Shown here: positions 12,009 to 25,133 of the stretch, piece after piece | Layout of the letters: each line of letters begins with the position of its first letter | Numbering within the stretch: the stretch's first letter is position 1 | Assembly: GCA_022113835.1 (NCBI GenBank) | Contig: JAILWY010000002.1 | Location: 9,340,501 to 9,404,500, forward strand | Reading direction: 5' to 3' | Length of the DNA stretch: 64,000 nucleotides | Source: Atopsyche davidsoni | Lineage: Eukaryota > Arthropoda > Insecta > Trichoptera > Hydrobiosidae | The notes under the pieces: model-generated | The model's database searches: none | Told to the model about the DNA's origin: nothing | The model's input: only the letters and a program-made list of their open reading frames with translations | Made by a program: the position numbers and the translations under genes

Positions 12009-15000
12009 GTGCCTTGGCCCGGGGCACTTTTAATTTCCGGTCCAGGCCCGGCGCAAGTCTATCGCGGGCAGGAACCTCAAAATGGAGGACCACTGCGAGA
12101 GGTGGCATTTCGGGTGTCGTCCCGGTCTTGTTATTTATGTCGGCCATTTTGAACCTTTTTTTATCATTTTGAAATCTCAATCGCCCCGCTCAGAATCGAA
12201 ACACAAGTACAATCTACGAATGCTAAACGTTTAAAAATAAATACAAACACTCTTTTGAATACAATTAACATTAATTAATTTTACTGCCTTTTAATATGTT
12301 ATTACGTGATTATTTTAATTATATTGTTGATCGGTGTTTATTAATACAAATGACTCACAAATTTTACGATCGCGCAATAATAAAAAAAAAAAAAAAAATA
12401 CGTCGCGCCCGATGCTGATTCTACTTCAGCGTCATCCGCGAGTGTCTGTTGTTATCGCTCGGACGCGAAAAACAGCAGCGTTCAATTTTATTTCGAAACA
12501 TTTTTAATGTCAATAAATCCCATAGAAAAAGCGATCGATCATTCCAGAAATAAATCTGGCTCTAAAATGCTCCCAGAGAGCATTCGTGCGCCGAGGACGA
12601 CAGCTGCATTTTGGCCTACACCAATACGCGCGCAGCCGACCCACACGCGCCCGCGCGGACAGCCGCGTACGCACGCGAGTGCCCGGACCCGCGACAAACG
12701 TCATATTTGACATGCAACCTGATTTACGATTGTGATACGTGTCAACCAGCGCGCAGGGATCACTTTCCCTAGCAGTCGCATCGGGCCGCGGCCGGGTCCG
12801 CTGCGTCACTATCTCGTATAGTTTTTTTTGCTTGTGTTTTTCTTTGGTTTTTTTATTTTTCTCGCTTTTGTTTTTTGATTTTGGTAGAGCGGGCGAGTCC
12901 ACTAATGCAAACCGCCGCACGCCTTATTATTATATTTTATTTTATAGGTTGTCGGAGTATTTATAGTTGATGCTTCAGATCGATGGCCGCCGCACGGGTG
13001 TCGGGTCCAAATGAGACGCTATGAGTAGAAGTCGAACTAAAAGATTCATCAGTATTGGATGTTTATTTTGGATCAAAACTGACGCGGTTTGTCTTTTTGC
13101 TATTCCGGCTATAAGTCGCTGCGCCATGTTGTTGTAGTGACGCCATTTTTAGCGCTTTTCGCAGTTGAATCAAGTATTATTTAATCACCGTTCACCAAAA
13201 TTTATTTTTATTTTTATCCAAAATAACTTCATAGTCATCAATTATTAACTTTCAAACTCAAAAACAACAAAAAATAATTAAGAGCCCCTGTCTAAAATTT
13301 AATATATTTTTTATAGAACAGTTAAATTTGTAATAAAATAATTTGATTGTTTCTTGTTTTGTTGTTTTTTTTTTATTTTAATGAAATGATGCAATAATTA
13401 ATCGTTATTCTCAGAGCATCGTTTAATAAATAGCCGTTATTCAAAACGCTCCAGATAGATTTATTTAAATCCCAAAGAAATTTAACAACAATGCTTTTAC
13501 GAGGAGGGATAATGACTTTTCTTCAGTAAATTTACCAGGCCGGAGTAAAAAAACCAAAGACAATACGACCGCAAGAAAAGCTAATACCCCGGTAATGAGC
13601 AAGCAGTTCATGCTCATAGAGGGGCTCACGGTTCATTTGCGATCGCTCCGCTGTCACAACTCAACACCATCGAAGCCTTCGCCGACAACTCTGCGCCACG
13701 ACTCGACTGCTGCAGAAGTTAACTGAACCATTAGAAAAGCAGTAACAGTAAAGTCGGCTGCACACGCAGCGACACAACCTGCAATCGATTAGCCAGTGGC
13801 ATCACTTAACTTTGGGTATTTGTTTATAGTTTAGCTTCAGTAAATAACGCATATGCGGAGGACGCTATTTGCTAATTGCAAGTCGGTTGCGAGTAATGTA
13901 AAGAGCTCTAAATTGTAACTAAAAACACTAGAATAGCTTGACGTATAAAAAACACTTCTGTCACTTCTTGAATTGAACAATTTTCTTACTAACACAGTTG
14001 ATTCATAAAGCACTCTTGCTGATGAGTCGTTGCTGTCGTTTCCACGTCGAGCGATACAGAAGAAGTTTCTGCTAAAAAATAAATAGACAATGAAAATACA
14101 AAATGGTGGAATGTCATTTTGCCCGTCACTGCAGCGGGCCGGCCGGTCGTCCGCATTTTAGCATTTTATATTTCCGGCATGAAAAGGTCGAAAATACTTC
14201 CCCGCGAAGATAACTTTTAATATCAACAAACATATTTACGATATTGTTAGAAGTTTTATCGCGCCGTCGCCATCTTGGGAGGATGTTTTTTGTTATCACC
14301 TGCCACGGAACTGACTTTTTTGTGAGTTAATTTTCGATGCCGCGTGTGGAGCGACGGAGAGTCGGGCCGGGCGTCAATAAAAGCGCGGGGAGTAAAAGGG
14401 CGACTTAGCGAACGAAAAAAAAAAACAATATCCGCCTAGATGCGTATCTTTAATTACTAAGCTTTTAAGAGCGCTTTTTTGTTAACTTATTGAATTAAGT
14501 TTTAAGAAATGGCTATAAAGATTGGTAGCAAAAAATAAGCGCTTGAGAATACACATGTTTTAATCCTTGTTTTTTTTTTACCTGTCTCAACGTTTTATAT
14601 ATATGTATAGATATAATATTTTCTTATACATTGTATTGTATTCCGTTGTCAGTTGAAATGTGGCTAATTTTGATGCCGATTCTTAAAATCGTGATTTTTA
14701 TCTGATGATTTTAATAAATTGTGTGAACGCGGCTAGCTGAATTTTAAAAGCATTTCTCGGAATTGGGATCGTTTGCTTCTCAGAAGCGGCCAAAGAAGCG
14801 GCTTGGCCGTGGCGCTAATAAACGGCGTGACATTTATAAAATGTTGCAACAATCGCGGTAACTAAATCGCGATTGTCGTGGCTGAAGTCCCACGATGACA
14901 CACGCGTCCGCGCTTGTCCCCGCGAGGGAAAGTTGTCCAAGCCCGATCAGTCTCGAATGTCGCTAATCCAGATATGACGAATGCGGTCGCGTGGTCCCCG

Positions 15001-18000
15001 CGGTTCCTGCGATACGCTCGCTGGCGTTTGTCATTCTTCTTAATTGTCTTCGATCGCACGACGCTGGCCGGCGGCTAATTAAAATAGTACGAGCGGGTTG
15101 TAAACGGCGCTCCTCGGGCTCGGTAGTCGTCCCGGGTGTGGGCCCCGCCGGCGCGGCTCCGCGCGGGGACACGAGTAAACTGGACTTTAAACGCTACTCT
15201 TACATATTATAAAATTTATTGAGGTCGTTTAAGGCTCAATAAAAACATTAAATTTCGACACATTTAGAGTGGGCCAGTATCGAGAGGACACGAGTGCGAG
15301 GAGATAGCGGCCGCCCCGCGCGCCCGGTTTATGAGCCGCAATAGAAATACTCTGCCCCTCTCGCCGGGTTATTACGGTTTATGACTGTTTAGATAAACCT
15401 AAAAAAAACTCACTTCCTAGTTTATAATTTATAGCCTGTGTGATATTCGACAAAAAAGTGCAAAGGAACGCGTTTCGTTTTGATTTATGCCTCGTTTGAA
15501 GGGACCCTGGGCTCGGCAAAAAACGGTCGCAATGATTACAGTATTTATGTCGGGAGGACCCGCTCCTCGTGCCCCCTCAGGATGGCGAGCGGCCGCACCC
15601 GTGGGTCTCCGGCGCGATGACATTAATTAGGGATTACCAAATTTCACACTTTCCTCGATAGCCGCCCATAAAAGTAATCATACGTCTTGTAAGCGATCTC
15701 GGCGCTCCGTCAAACCGGTGGTTTTAATGGCTCCGCTTCGAAAGTTCAAATCGTATTTTAGATTCATAATACCAAAAATACGCGTTTTCGAAGTTGTCGA
15801 GACTTCAGAGCTCAAAAGATAAATCAAACAAAATAAATAGAAATACCATAAATAAAAGTAAGCAGAACCAAAAATAAAAACATGCCCGACCGAGATATTT
15901 TCGCCCGGTGTCACTTTTGACGAGCTAAATCATTAGTTTTTATTAGGAGAATCTGTTAATATTGTCATATCTTCCTATGACATCAGACGCGCGAGAACGT
16001 AAAATTTAATCATCGATCATTATAATAAAACAATACCGATAAAAATATTCAAATAAGAGTCGTAAAAATACCAAAACGGACTCTATGAATACTTTTCTCA
16101 CTTACAGGTGCAAAGTAGACTCGCGCGCGGCGGTCAGGAGTACCCGAGCCGTCGCGCAGTTTAGGACGAGATTTACAATCCGGCAATAACTATTCATCAC
16201 CGTTTTTTCTCGCGGAGACTTTCCGTGTTTTGAAACGAATGCCTCAATGTCAAGTCTGGTCCGGGGCCGGCGGGAAGGCGCTAATGAAAGCGAGGGATGC
16301 TGGGCAATAAATAACGGCCAGATTAACGGAAGAGATCGGCCGGCGGGACTTAATCATCTGTGCGCGTTTCGGCGTCTCCGGGAATCGAGCGGAGACCCGC
16401 GCGATGCGCATCTCGCGTCGCAACGAGGCGTCCTATTTAGCGACCGAGCCTTTTTAAAAGCTTGCAAATGAATCATTTTTTAAAGCGTCTTTGGGAGTGC
16501 TTATCTATCCGCTGTCCGATTCGAAGAAATAGCCTGCGTGCGTATCGCCACGGAGGATCAATCAGATTGTTATACTGTAATATATTCCTCGTTAAAGTAA
16601 ACACACGTGCTTTTGCCTTTTTTTGTTGAAAAATATTTGGAATTTTATGATACTAATCGTAAAATTATTTGGTATGTATCGGTGTACGATTTTATTTGAA
16701 AATTTATTAATCATCAAGTAAAAGAGTCATTCGCAATGATGGTCAAAATATATGCGGTTTAACGTTGTGATATATATATACGTATTTGGATAAGTTAGGA
16801 AACGATAAGCATGGCAGTGGTATTGAATTGTTACGTAGCCGTGCCGGTTGAAGATGCGGCGGAGTGACGCGCGGACAGGCGGTCGGGGGCGGTCGCGGAG
16901 GCTCCTCGACGCAGCCCCAATAAACGTCTCGACGATTTCACAACAAATAAAAGTTTCCTCGGCGGAGCGGGCTTATTGCACGTCATACCATAATAAAGTA
17001 TACAAATCGGCATCGTTACGTCGGTCTGCTCTCCTAATCGAACAGGTTCAATGTTCGCTGCGGGGCGGGGCGCGGGGGGGTCGCCGTGTTTACCTTCCCC
17101 GCGCTTCCGGCCCCCGCCCCCCCGTGTTTTGTTAAGCTGTCAGGAGCAGAACGCGGCGGTCGTTTTCCGGGAGTTTTTTGAGTTATTACACCGGCGCACA
17201 CACACAGCTGGGCCGGGCGTCCTCTCGCCCTCCGTCGCGACGCCCGCTCCGAATGACGAGTATTTCCCCCGTTCTTTACGATCCGCGTGGATTCCCGACG
17301 ATGGGCGGAGCCGCGCCGGGCCCGAGCGCCCGCGGCCAGCCCGGCCCGGCGGTAAACAAACAGCGCCCGAGCCGCTCGGCGCACAATGCCGGCGAAGGAA
17401 AACTTTCCGCCTTCAGTCACTCTAATGGGAAATCGATTAGACTTGGCCGTGAATCGCTCGGCTCGCGTGATATTATTTATTTATGAATACGCTTATCTCG
17501 GGGCTGCGCCGTCGGCGCGGAATCAATATGCACACACATCCCCGGGACGTATGACCGGGGTTTTTTTTATGAAGACGCTAACGATGCGCGCTCGGAGGGA
17601 TGCCGAAGATTAGGAGTCGAATAATTAATCGAGTTTTCTTGCAGGTATTTGTGAATACGAATCGTTTAATTCCGCCCGGCCCGCATCGGGAGACAATGAG
17701 CGCCGCGGCGGTGTTTTTGCGTTGACGTCGCAAATCGAATTTTTAAATCCGCCGGTGGTGTGTCGGAAATATTAATAATAACTCTCCAGCGGCCCCCGGC
17801 CGAGGCCCGATCTCTCGCGACAGACAATGGGGGAATTAATTAGGCAGATTTTTTGCCGAGTCCCTAGGTTATTAATTCGCATATACTCAACGTACGCAAA
17901 CGTGAATGATAATTATAAAGTTCACGTGACGAACCAGACGGCGGGATCGGATTTTTTTTGACGACGAAAATTGATTTTGGGACCGATTGATATTTTGATC

Positions 18001-19027
18001 ATTTTAAGATAGCTTGATAACTCGATAATTTCGTTTCACTTGCATATTTCTGCACAATTTATGCGTCCAAAAAAAATCGTATATAAACGTTTACTGGATA
18101 GCTTTCGGTGATCTACTACTAAATATCAGTCGAAAGAGTTTAGTTTGAAGAGTACGCGCGAGCCTCGCGGCCGAGTCCTCCGTAATTAGGCTGGATGCAC
18201 GAGCGCAGGTGGATTGTTCACACCTTGGCCGGCCGCTACCTGTTGATCGGTAACCGGTCAGTCGCCATCTCACTCAAAACCCAAATAAAAAAGGTTCCCG
18301 GCAATATCAAATTGCAATTAAATCTGATATTTATATTCAATTAAAACAACCGCTAATTAGAAGCACAAAAACACACTCATCAGGTGTTCCCGGCGCAGAC
18401 AATGTTTATAATGTTTACGGTACGATATTATCTCTCACCGAAATAAATTAAAAACATGACAAACACGTTTCGATAGATACATAAATTCGTCAGATTCAAA
18501 AAACGTGAATCTATAAATCTCGGGTGGGTAAACACGCCGCCCGTACTCGCGGTGGATTCGCCGAGACTTCCGAACGTATTTTAATGCTTTAATTAACGTT
18601 TTACAACGCATCGGCCGGACGAAAAAAACTCATAAGATATTCGAGAAGCGTTATTAAAACAGCCGCTATCTCAATATTAATATCTAACCCGTGTAAAAAA
18701 TGCTCCATCTCGGGATCTCGCATCCGGCTAGCAGAAAAAGGATAGGCGAGCATGCGGTCTACTCCTGCAGGAATTCGGCGAGCGGTCGCGGACCGCGGCG
18801 TCTCTCGGCCGGTGCATTTTAGGGCCTCAGACGTGAAGTTATTCGGGTCCAGCCGCCACCTCGCGCCGCCCTCGACTGGGGGTTTTTTCCACCCCCTCCC
18901 CGTTGTCTTGTGCCGCCGGCATCCCCGCAGGCCGGGCGATCGAAGCATTAGCAGATTAAGCCGATCGCATGCCAAGCCGTAATGGGTTTCTCTGTGTCCA
19001 GTGGTTTTACCCTTTTCTGTGTGACAG

Positions 19028-19068
19028 CCAGGTAGTCGGTTTTGTGCACCTGAAGGATGAATTGAAAG
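19028..19068 (+). other. Candidate 41-nt cryptic cassette exon (splice signals only)
   Basis: A pyrimidine-rich tract ending TTTTCTGTGTGACAG is followed by 41 bases and then a near-consensus donor, AAAG|GTAAGT. In the phase of the neighbouring hth exons (phase 0) it would read 10 codons and then stop (TGA at 19058-19060), and its length is not a multiple of three. If ever included in hth mRNA it would act as a poison exon. It could instead be a non-coding exon of another transcript or chance. There is no homology support. Confidence 0.2.
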
Positions 19069-21502
19069 GTAAGTCTGACCGCAGGCGATTTACTTATTCT
19101 TAAACGGGGGAGGATTTATAATCGTCTGTATTCAACAGCGGTTAAACCTCATATTATATTTGGACAGCTTTGTGAAATTCCTGACATTAATTTCTCTGAG
19201 GTTTTGGCATTACAATATGCCATTGTAGTTTAATGGAAAATTACCGTTGACGGCTTTTTGGCTGATTGGATTGTCAATTTAAATATCAAAGCAAATCCGT
19301 GTTCTTATTAAATTAGTTATTCGACTTATACATTTTTTTATTTATTAAAACAATTAAATATTTAATAGGATGATCAATCCACTAACGAGAGCAGTCATCA
19401 AATATCAACAGTAATATTCGGTCGCCTCCGGTCTTGGATCTCCCAGTAACGCTCATCCCACGGACCGGGCAGTTGACATCGCGGCTCATCCCGCAATAAG
19501 TCTTCGCTGTAGAGTAATCGCCCCCGAGCGGCTCGGGCGGCGGCCGACGCGGACCACACGCCTATAATTTTCAAATTTCAATTCGACCTTCTTCAGTAGC
19601 CGTGCGTGCCCCGGCCCATAAAGGAGCCCCGTCCTAATGAAATGTTATAAAACTCATTAAGTGGGAGGCGCGCGGCCGCCGACGCCGGCTCCGTCCTCCG
19701 CGCGCGAGCAGCCGTCCCCCGTGCGGCCCCCGCCCCAAGGACCACAGTCCCCTGCCCGGCCCGCGCAGAAATCACACGGCACCCCGTGAATTCAGGGTGT
19801 ACGCTTTTTTAATAAAACGTATTTATAAAATTATAAGGTCCGGCGGCAGCGCACGGCCGCGGCGTCGCGAGTCCCCGCCGCCGCCGCGCGGAACTCGGCC
19901 CTATGCGCCCGCGGTTAGGGGTCAGTATCTCGTCACCTGTCCGGGCTGCTCGGATTTTTTGTCCCGAGATATTACGAGGTCGGGTCCTTAATGGTACAAT
20001 AAAGAGGTTTTTATCCGAGATACGGAATTCTGATGAGGCGATGCGCTCGGAGAGGCCTGACCCGCTGCCGGCACACGACCCGGGGTAATGGCATGAATTA
20101 TGGCCGGGATGACGAGCTGGGCGGGGCGGGAGGTAATGACGGCTGCCGGGCTGGCCGGCAGCCCAGGTGCGCGTCCGAGTGACACCTCAGGGCGGCGGCT
20201 TCGGCTTGCAACCGATGCCGTGAGATTATGACATCTCGATTGCGGCCATCCCGACAGCGACGACGGCTTCAGGAAAAAAAACTGAACGAATTGACAATTC
20301 AGACCGGCAAGAAATATCTCAAATTCAACTCTGGGTCTCTCTACTTCAATAAGGCGTCTAATATTTTTATATGGTGATGCTTCATAATATAATTCATGAA
20401 TTGAGTGGCTGATACCCGTGGATATGAAAACGACACCATATTATTTTAAAAAAAATCAAAATTTAAGCACGCGTAAAAAAAACTCGAACAACTGAAATAA
20501 GTATAAACAGCATTGTGACAACTTAGACGATGATGGTGAATTCAGGCAAGAATCATCGACAACAGAGTGCATGAACTCATTTGTAAAGGACGTTGTACAA
20601 ATTAGTAGCTGTTGCAGCGTAAATAAAATAAGAATACGCACGCGGAGCTCGCTCGCCTACTGAGCGCGCCCATGCCTCGATATCTCCACGTCATGATATC
20701 ACTCAATTTCGTCACGAGAAAAAAACGAGTCAAATTGCTGTTGTGTTGATATTGAAAAACCGGAATTCGATCGGCAAACCGGTACCATCTTTTTAACAGA
20801 ATCTTGCCGGACCAGTCCACGCATCATTTCCAAAGCCTTTACAAGAAGAGTCGCGCCGAGGCTGCATGCGCCGCCATTCACCGCGCCGGGCGGGGCGCTC
20901 GACACATAGAAACTATCTAAGGCTTTATAGGATTTTTTCTCGTTTATTGTGTGTGTACAGTGTAGTCAAACCACTTGTCATAAACCTAAACTCAAATATA
21001 TATAAATATATAGGCACAATTAATTATTTTTAATATCTTGCAGCGATTGCGATCCTTTTATTCTCTATTTAGGGATATGGATCGACTTCATGTACGACAA
21101 GTACTTCCCGTTACAGGCGCTAAATTAATAAATATTAAACATTTTAAAAATAAATTAATCCTGATTTGTTTCAGTGCGTCCATTTTTAAGAGTGAATATA
21201 TATATTTATTTTCTACGTTTCTACGGCTATTTAATTATAAGCTTTAAGTTTTTATGTTTTTAAACCTAAGTTTATTTAAGAGTATAACGATTGTTGTTTC
21301 ACGTTGGGTCTGTTAAAAATAAATTTACTATATGCTCATGCGAGTTAGCAACACTCTTATATACTAACGATGGATTATCATTTTTTATCAAATCTAACAT
21401 CTTCAGAGGAATTATTTCGATATCAAGCATCTGAGCTGAGAGGGTAAATCATTAGGTTTTCTACTTACAGTTATCCAACAAAAAATATTATTAACCCTTT
21501 GC

Positions 21503-21571
21503 ACTCGAGAGGTGCGGATTCTGCACCACACGATGTAATGCCGCAACTCGAGAGGTGCGGATTCCGCACCA
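21503..21571. repeat. Subterminal palindromic direct repeat of the piggyBac element
   Basis: A 26-base unit (ACTCGAGAGGTGCGGATTC followed by T/C GCACCA) occurs at 21503-21528 and again at 21546-21571, 43 bases apart, differing at one base. Each contains GGTGCGGATTCCGCACC, a palindrome about one central base. A further half-site (GGTGCGGAA) follows at 21580-21588. Such repeats next to a terminus are typical transposase-binding candidates in piggyBac-like elements (inference). Confidence 0.75.
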
Positions 21572-22026
21572 ATTTGCTTGGTGCGGAAATTCGATGTGCG
21601 GTGATAACTATTTATGGTTTTTTATCTGGTGATTTCTTGTTTATGTTTATGTGATCTTGTTCTTTAAAGTTCGTTACTAAGCACTGCCCATATAATTTTA
21701 CAAAGATCATGTTATCCCCCTTTCAAACTACGCTAGAATTTCTTATCCAAGATTAGTGCGGCACCATAAATCGAACTGCATTTTTGGTCTCAGTTCGACC
21801 TTGACAGCCATGGCAAAATGACTAGATGTGTACCTACCTAATCAACCCATATATTTTTTGCTTGTACTTCTTAACGTAATCATTCATTTGAGGGTCCTTA
21901 TTTGCTTAAACTTATATTGCACTGAAGAATAGACTTTTTTCTCCCTCACAATATCAATAACCTTTCCATTCACTTATCGTACCATTATTTTGTTTGCTTT
22001 ATAATATATAATAATATTATGATAAT

Positions 22027-22395
22027 GTGTATCTCACTAAACAGCTGAGAGGAGAACAGCCGCTTAATCACTTGCGGTATATGAAAACCTTAGTTCGGCA
22101 ATTGACTGGAGATTTTCGTCAGACACGTGCTAGAGCTTCACTTCAACCTGCGATTCCGAAAATCCGCCTAAGTGGAAGGCTGCATAACATTATAACAGGA
22201 GTTAGGAAGGATTACAAAGTCTGTTCTCAAAAAAATAAACCCGTCAAAAGACATCAAACGACATACTTTTGTGATACTTGTCCCGAAAAGCCGGGCATGC
22301 ATCTCGGCAATTGTTACATGAAATATCATACAAAGCAAAATTACAAAGACTTATGTTTACGAACCTATCTTCGTAAAGATGTAAATATACATTAA
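22027..22395 (+). pseudogene. piggyBac-like transposase, C-terminal fragment
   Basis: About 122 codons are open to a stop at 22393-22395. The first residues (YLTKQLRGEQPLNHLRYMKT, about 2-21) look like the end of the transposase core. The last third is the cysteine-rich tail: KVCSQKNK, then YFCDTCPEKPGMHLGNCYMKYHT, which is the C-x2-C ... C-x4-H pattern of piggyBac-family C-terminal zinc-binding domains. Full-length family members are about 550-600 residues, so most of the protein, including the catalytic aspartates, is missing. The frame begins at a GTG with no ATG in frame and a stop at 22012-22014, so no functional start is seen. It is a relic inside the deleted element. Confidence 0.85.
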
Positions 22396-22537
22396 ATATT
22401 AAAATTAAAAAAATTATGTGTCAATTTGTGTGTGTGAACATTTTAAGTTAGAGGTAAAAAATTCACCGAAAGTGATACGAAATGCTTCGAGTTGCTGATT
22501 AGTCAGCGCGGAAACGGTCTCGAGCGCAAAGGGTTAA

Positions 22538-25082
22538 ATACGAACGACCTTTTACTGTTTTTTTATATCTCGGAATTCCAACACCCGTTTAGGGTCAGCG
22601 TTTATGAGTGAAGATGGCGCAGTTGTGTGGAGGCTGCCTCCTCACAGGTATGCCTTTCACACAGAAGAATGATCTTCTAATCCTGGCCGAGGCAGCTCGC
22701 ACGCTGAGGGTACGGTTAGTCCAACAGAAAGAGCTTATCTAGGAATTTCAAGAGGATTTTTTACTCACGACTCTCACGTGTAAAAACAATAAACACGATA
22801 AAGTAAATTCGGTTCCAAAATGCTAGTATTTTGCTCACAATGCGCATAGATCAACGATTAAAAATGCATGACGAGAAGGGGTGCTCAGCATATAGTTTGT
22901 TACAGAAAGGTTTCGACATATTCAGTGGTTTTTTTTTTTTGTGAGTTCCTCACTTTTATATTTGACAGTGTAGTGGTGATTAGTTAGGTGGTGAAACTAT
23001 TGATTTTTAAGAGCTCTCCAGTTCAGACTCTAGGAGATGAATTACAAACTGAGATCAATAATTCTTAACCTACTTAAGTGTATTATAAAAAATACCAATT
23101 TTTATTGTATTGTATTAAATTTCATCAGATGAGAAAAAATATAGTCTGAAGGAGTACCCGTAAATTTACAATAAACATTTAGTCGAAGATTGTGTCTCTA
23201 GCAATTTAAATAATATATTATAAGCGGAGCAGGTATATAATGGCATAAAAGTCACTTTTTTTTTTTTTTTTTCATATTCCATTATTCGTAATATTCAAGT
23301 AAATCGCCTGAAAGAAGCAGCAGCCAGCGATTCAGTGCATAAAGGAATCGACAACAAAACTCATATTCAGTTGTAGGGACCCTACCCTCGCGTCCCCCGC
23401 GGGGCACAAAGGGCCCATACAATGAGGCTCCAAACACGGTCTCCGAGAAGAAAGCGGCCATTGAGCGTCATACGCCACGCGGGATGAGCGATGTCCTTTT
23501 CCAGGTAGAGATGGGCTGCCCCGCGAGGAGTTGCACTTCTTCCTTTCCGAACTGTCGGCGCGGAATTTTTATTAAATCTGCACGCACTCGGGCATTTGAC
23601 TTCTGAATCGACTCTTTGTAATTTATCGAATACGTCTAACATTTCCCGTGTACAGCTTAAACTGTAGGGTTATCAATTTTACACGTTATCCAAGTTTCTA
23701 AGTGAGCCATATTACTACATTTTTACTATCAAGTACTAAAACAGAAGATCTGGTATTGATATCTGTGGTTTTATGTGATGTCTACTACGATAAGCTTTGT
23801 GTTAAAGCGCCACCTTGTAGTACCAAAGGTTTTGAATTTTCTCAAAAGTAGCGGTATTTTTCGAATTTGGACACAAAATGCCGCAAAGCTTTCGCGCAGT
23901 GCATATAACTGGAAACAAGGATTATGCTTAACTGCTGTTCACGTGATTTACAGCGTGGGTAGAGTTATGACTCTTCTAAATTGAATTTAACCGAACAGAT
24001 TATCATCGAACAAATAGGCGGTCGTTTTTACCACTTATCCGGCGACCGAGACCGTTAGGGGTTCGTTTCCGCAGAACATGTCTAATATGGCAATACATTA
24101 CGATGATTGCATTACTGCGAAGTAACCGGCGAATACCTGACCCCTGTGGTTATACATTATCCTAAAATAATATTTAGTTTCTGTACAGTTAAGATCTCTG
24201 AACGTACGAGTAATTACTAAATTATAATTAGACAAATGCAGCTGTAAGGCTTTGCGTTTAAAAGTATATTAAGCCTGCTAGATTAAGGCATCCCGAAATT
24301 CAAGAAAACAGTAAGCAATTTCCACTAGCATAGAAACGTGTAATTACGAAAACGTCAAAAAAACTGTGACAAATGTTTAAATAAGTAACAGGGACAAAAA
24401 ATAGCTCCTAAGCTACCATCTCGCTTATAAAATGATGGGTGCATAATGTCTGGTTCCACCTTTGAGCAACGCCATAAAAAATACCCAAAAAACGCTCTAG
24501 GATTCCTCTATATATTATATACTTGGGTAATCAAACGTGGGCGTTCCCACGAAGAAAGGACAATTGGAGGCTACACCCCTGCCTCAATTACAGTAATTTA
24601 AAACTACATGTGGAAGAAAACAATCTGAAATATTGTCAAAAGTAGAAAAACACACACACGAAACAATGGGCGACCATAAAAGGGCTAAATGCCCAGCCCA
24701 CGCGGGGGCAGTGGAATGATTGTTTTTGATTGCTGACGTAGATTTGTGGGATTTTAAGTGGGACTGAATTATGGCAATACACGGCAGCGTGTGTCGACCG
24801 CTCAGAGGCCATGGGATTCTGATTAGTCGAAATGGAAACTAAATCGCAACGGGGTTAGCCTGTACTCTCCGACGAGATTTCCTTGAGTGATATTCCGAGC
24901 TCCCGCTCGAGTTGATTTGTACGGTTGTTAAATTTAACTTAATTGTATCGATTTTGTTTACCCAAGTTCTTTTGCTTGGAAATACATGTATAAATATAGA
25001 ATAATATAAGAAAAGTATTATAATTAATAATTAATACCTTTTATGTACATGTAAACTTATGAATTTCTCTTTTTTGTTACAG
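22538..25082 (+). other. hth: hth upstream intron, part 4, up to the acceptor
   Basis: AT-rich sequence with a 17-base T-tract at 23256-23272 and a GC-rich patch at about 23380-23600. No gene was recognised. It ends in the acceptor TTTTTTGTTACAG directly before the first hth exon of the window. Confidence 0.65.
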
Positions 25083-25133
25083 ATACGCCAAGAAAAACCC
25101 TATTATATAGCCGATCCCGAAGTTGACTCACTA
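25083..25133 (+). CDS. hth: homothorax exon: MEINOX domain, IRQEKPYYIADPEVDSL
   Basis: This is a 51-base exon of 17 codons, phase 0 at both ends. It is bounded by an acceptor TTTTTTGTTACAG and a donor GTAAGT at 25134. The product IRQEKPYYIADPEVDSL aligns with the Meis1/2 segment IRAEKPLFSSNPELDNL, which links the two conserved blocks (HM-A and HM-B) of the Meis/Hth MEINOX domain. An exon of the same length and phase exists in vertebrate Meis genes, so the intron positions look ancient. Hth is a TALE homeodomain protein; this domain binds Extradenticle and promotes its nuclear import. Coding sequence before residue I lies upstream of the window. No disruption is seen. Confidence 0.96.

Larger units (their letters stand above)
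11901..21490 (+). other. hth: hth upstream intron, part 3, dense GC-rich islands
   Basis: CpG-rich islands follow one another at about 11900-12130, 12570-12810, 14100-14420, 14760-15350, 15540-15740, 16100-16470, 16840-17800, 18130-18270, 18540-18970 and 19400-20240. Short AT-rich blocks carrying homeodomain-type cores (TAATTA, ATTAAT) lie between them. Open frames here overlap on both strands and match no family. The pattern fits candidate cis-regulatory DNA of a developmental gene, but this is inference. A 17-base A-tract lies at 12382-12398. Confidence 0.5.
21491..22537 (+). mobile_element. Internally deleted piggyBac-family transposon with TTAA duplications
   Basis: The element occupies 21495-22533 (1039 bp) between two copies of TTAA (21491-21494 and 22534-22537), the target-site duplication of the piggyBac superfamily. 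The termini are inverted: CCCTTTGCACTCGAG on the left (21495-21509) and, read from the right end (22533-22519), CCCTTTGCGCTCGAG, one mismatch in 15. Palindromic subterminal repeats follow the left end. Inside is only the 3' part of a transposase frame; the sequence before it (about 21600-22020) does not read as transposase, so the middle of the gene is missing. The copy is non-autonomous. Matching ends with few differences suggest a moderately young insertion. It lies in the upstream intron of hth in sense orientation. Confidence 0.9.

Noticed and set aside
13750..13910. Possible inverted repeat (CAACCTGCAATCGATTAGC versus GCTAATTGCAAGTCGGTTG) suggesting a MITE.
   Set aside because: The arms align only with gaps and no target duplication was seen.
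14538..14560. CTTGAGAATACACA resembles the mature miR-137 sequence.
   Set aside because: Only about 14 bases match, the seed side differs (GCG instead of TTG) and no complementary arm lies within 100 bases on either side, so no hairpin precursor.
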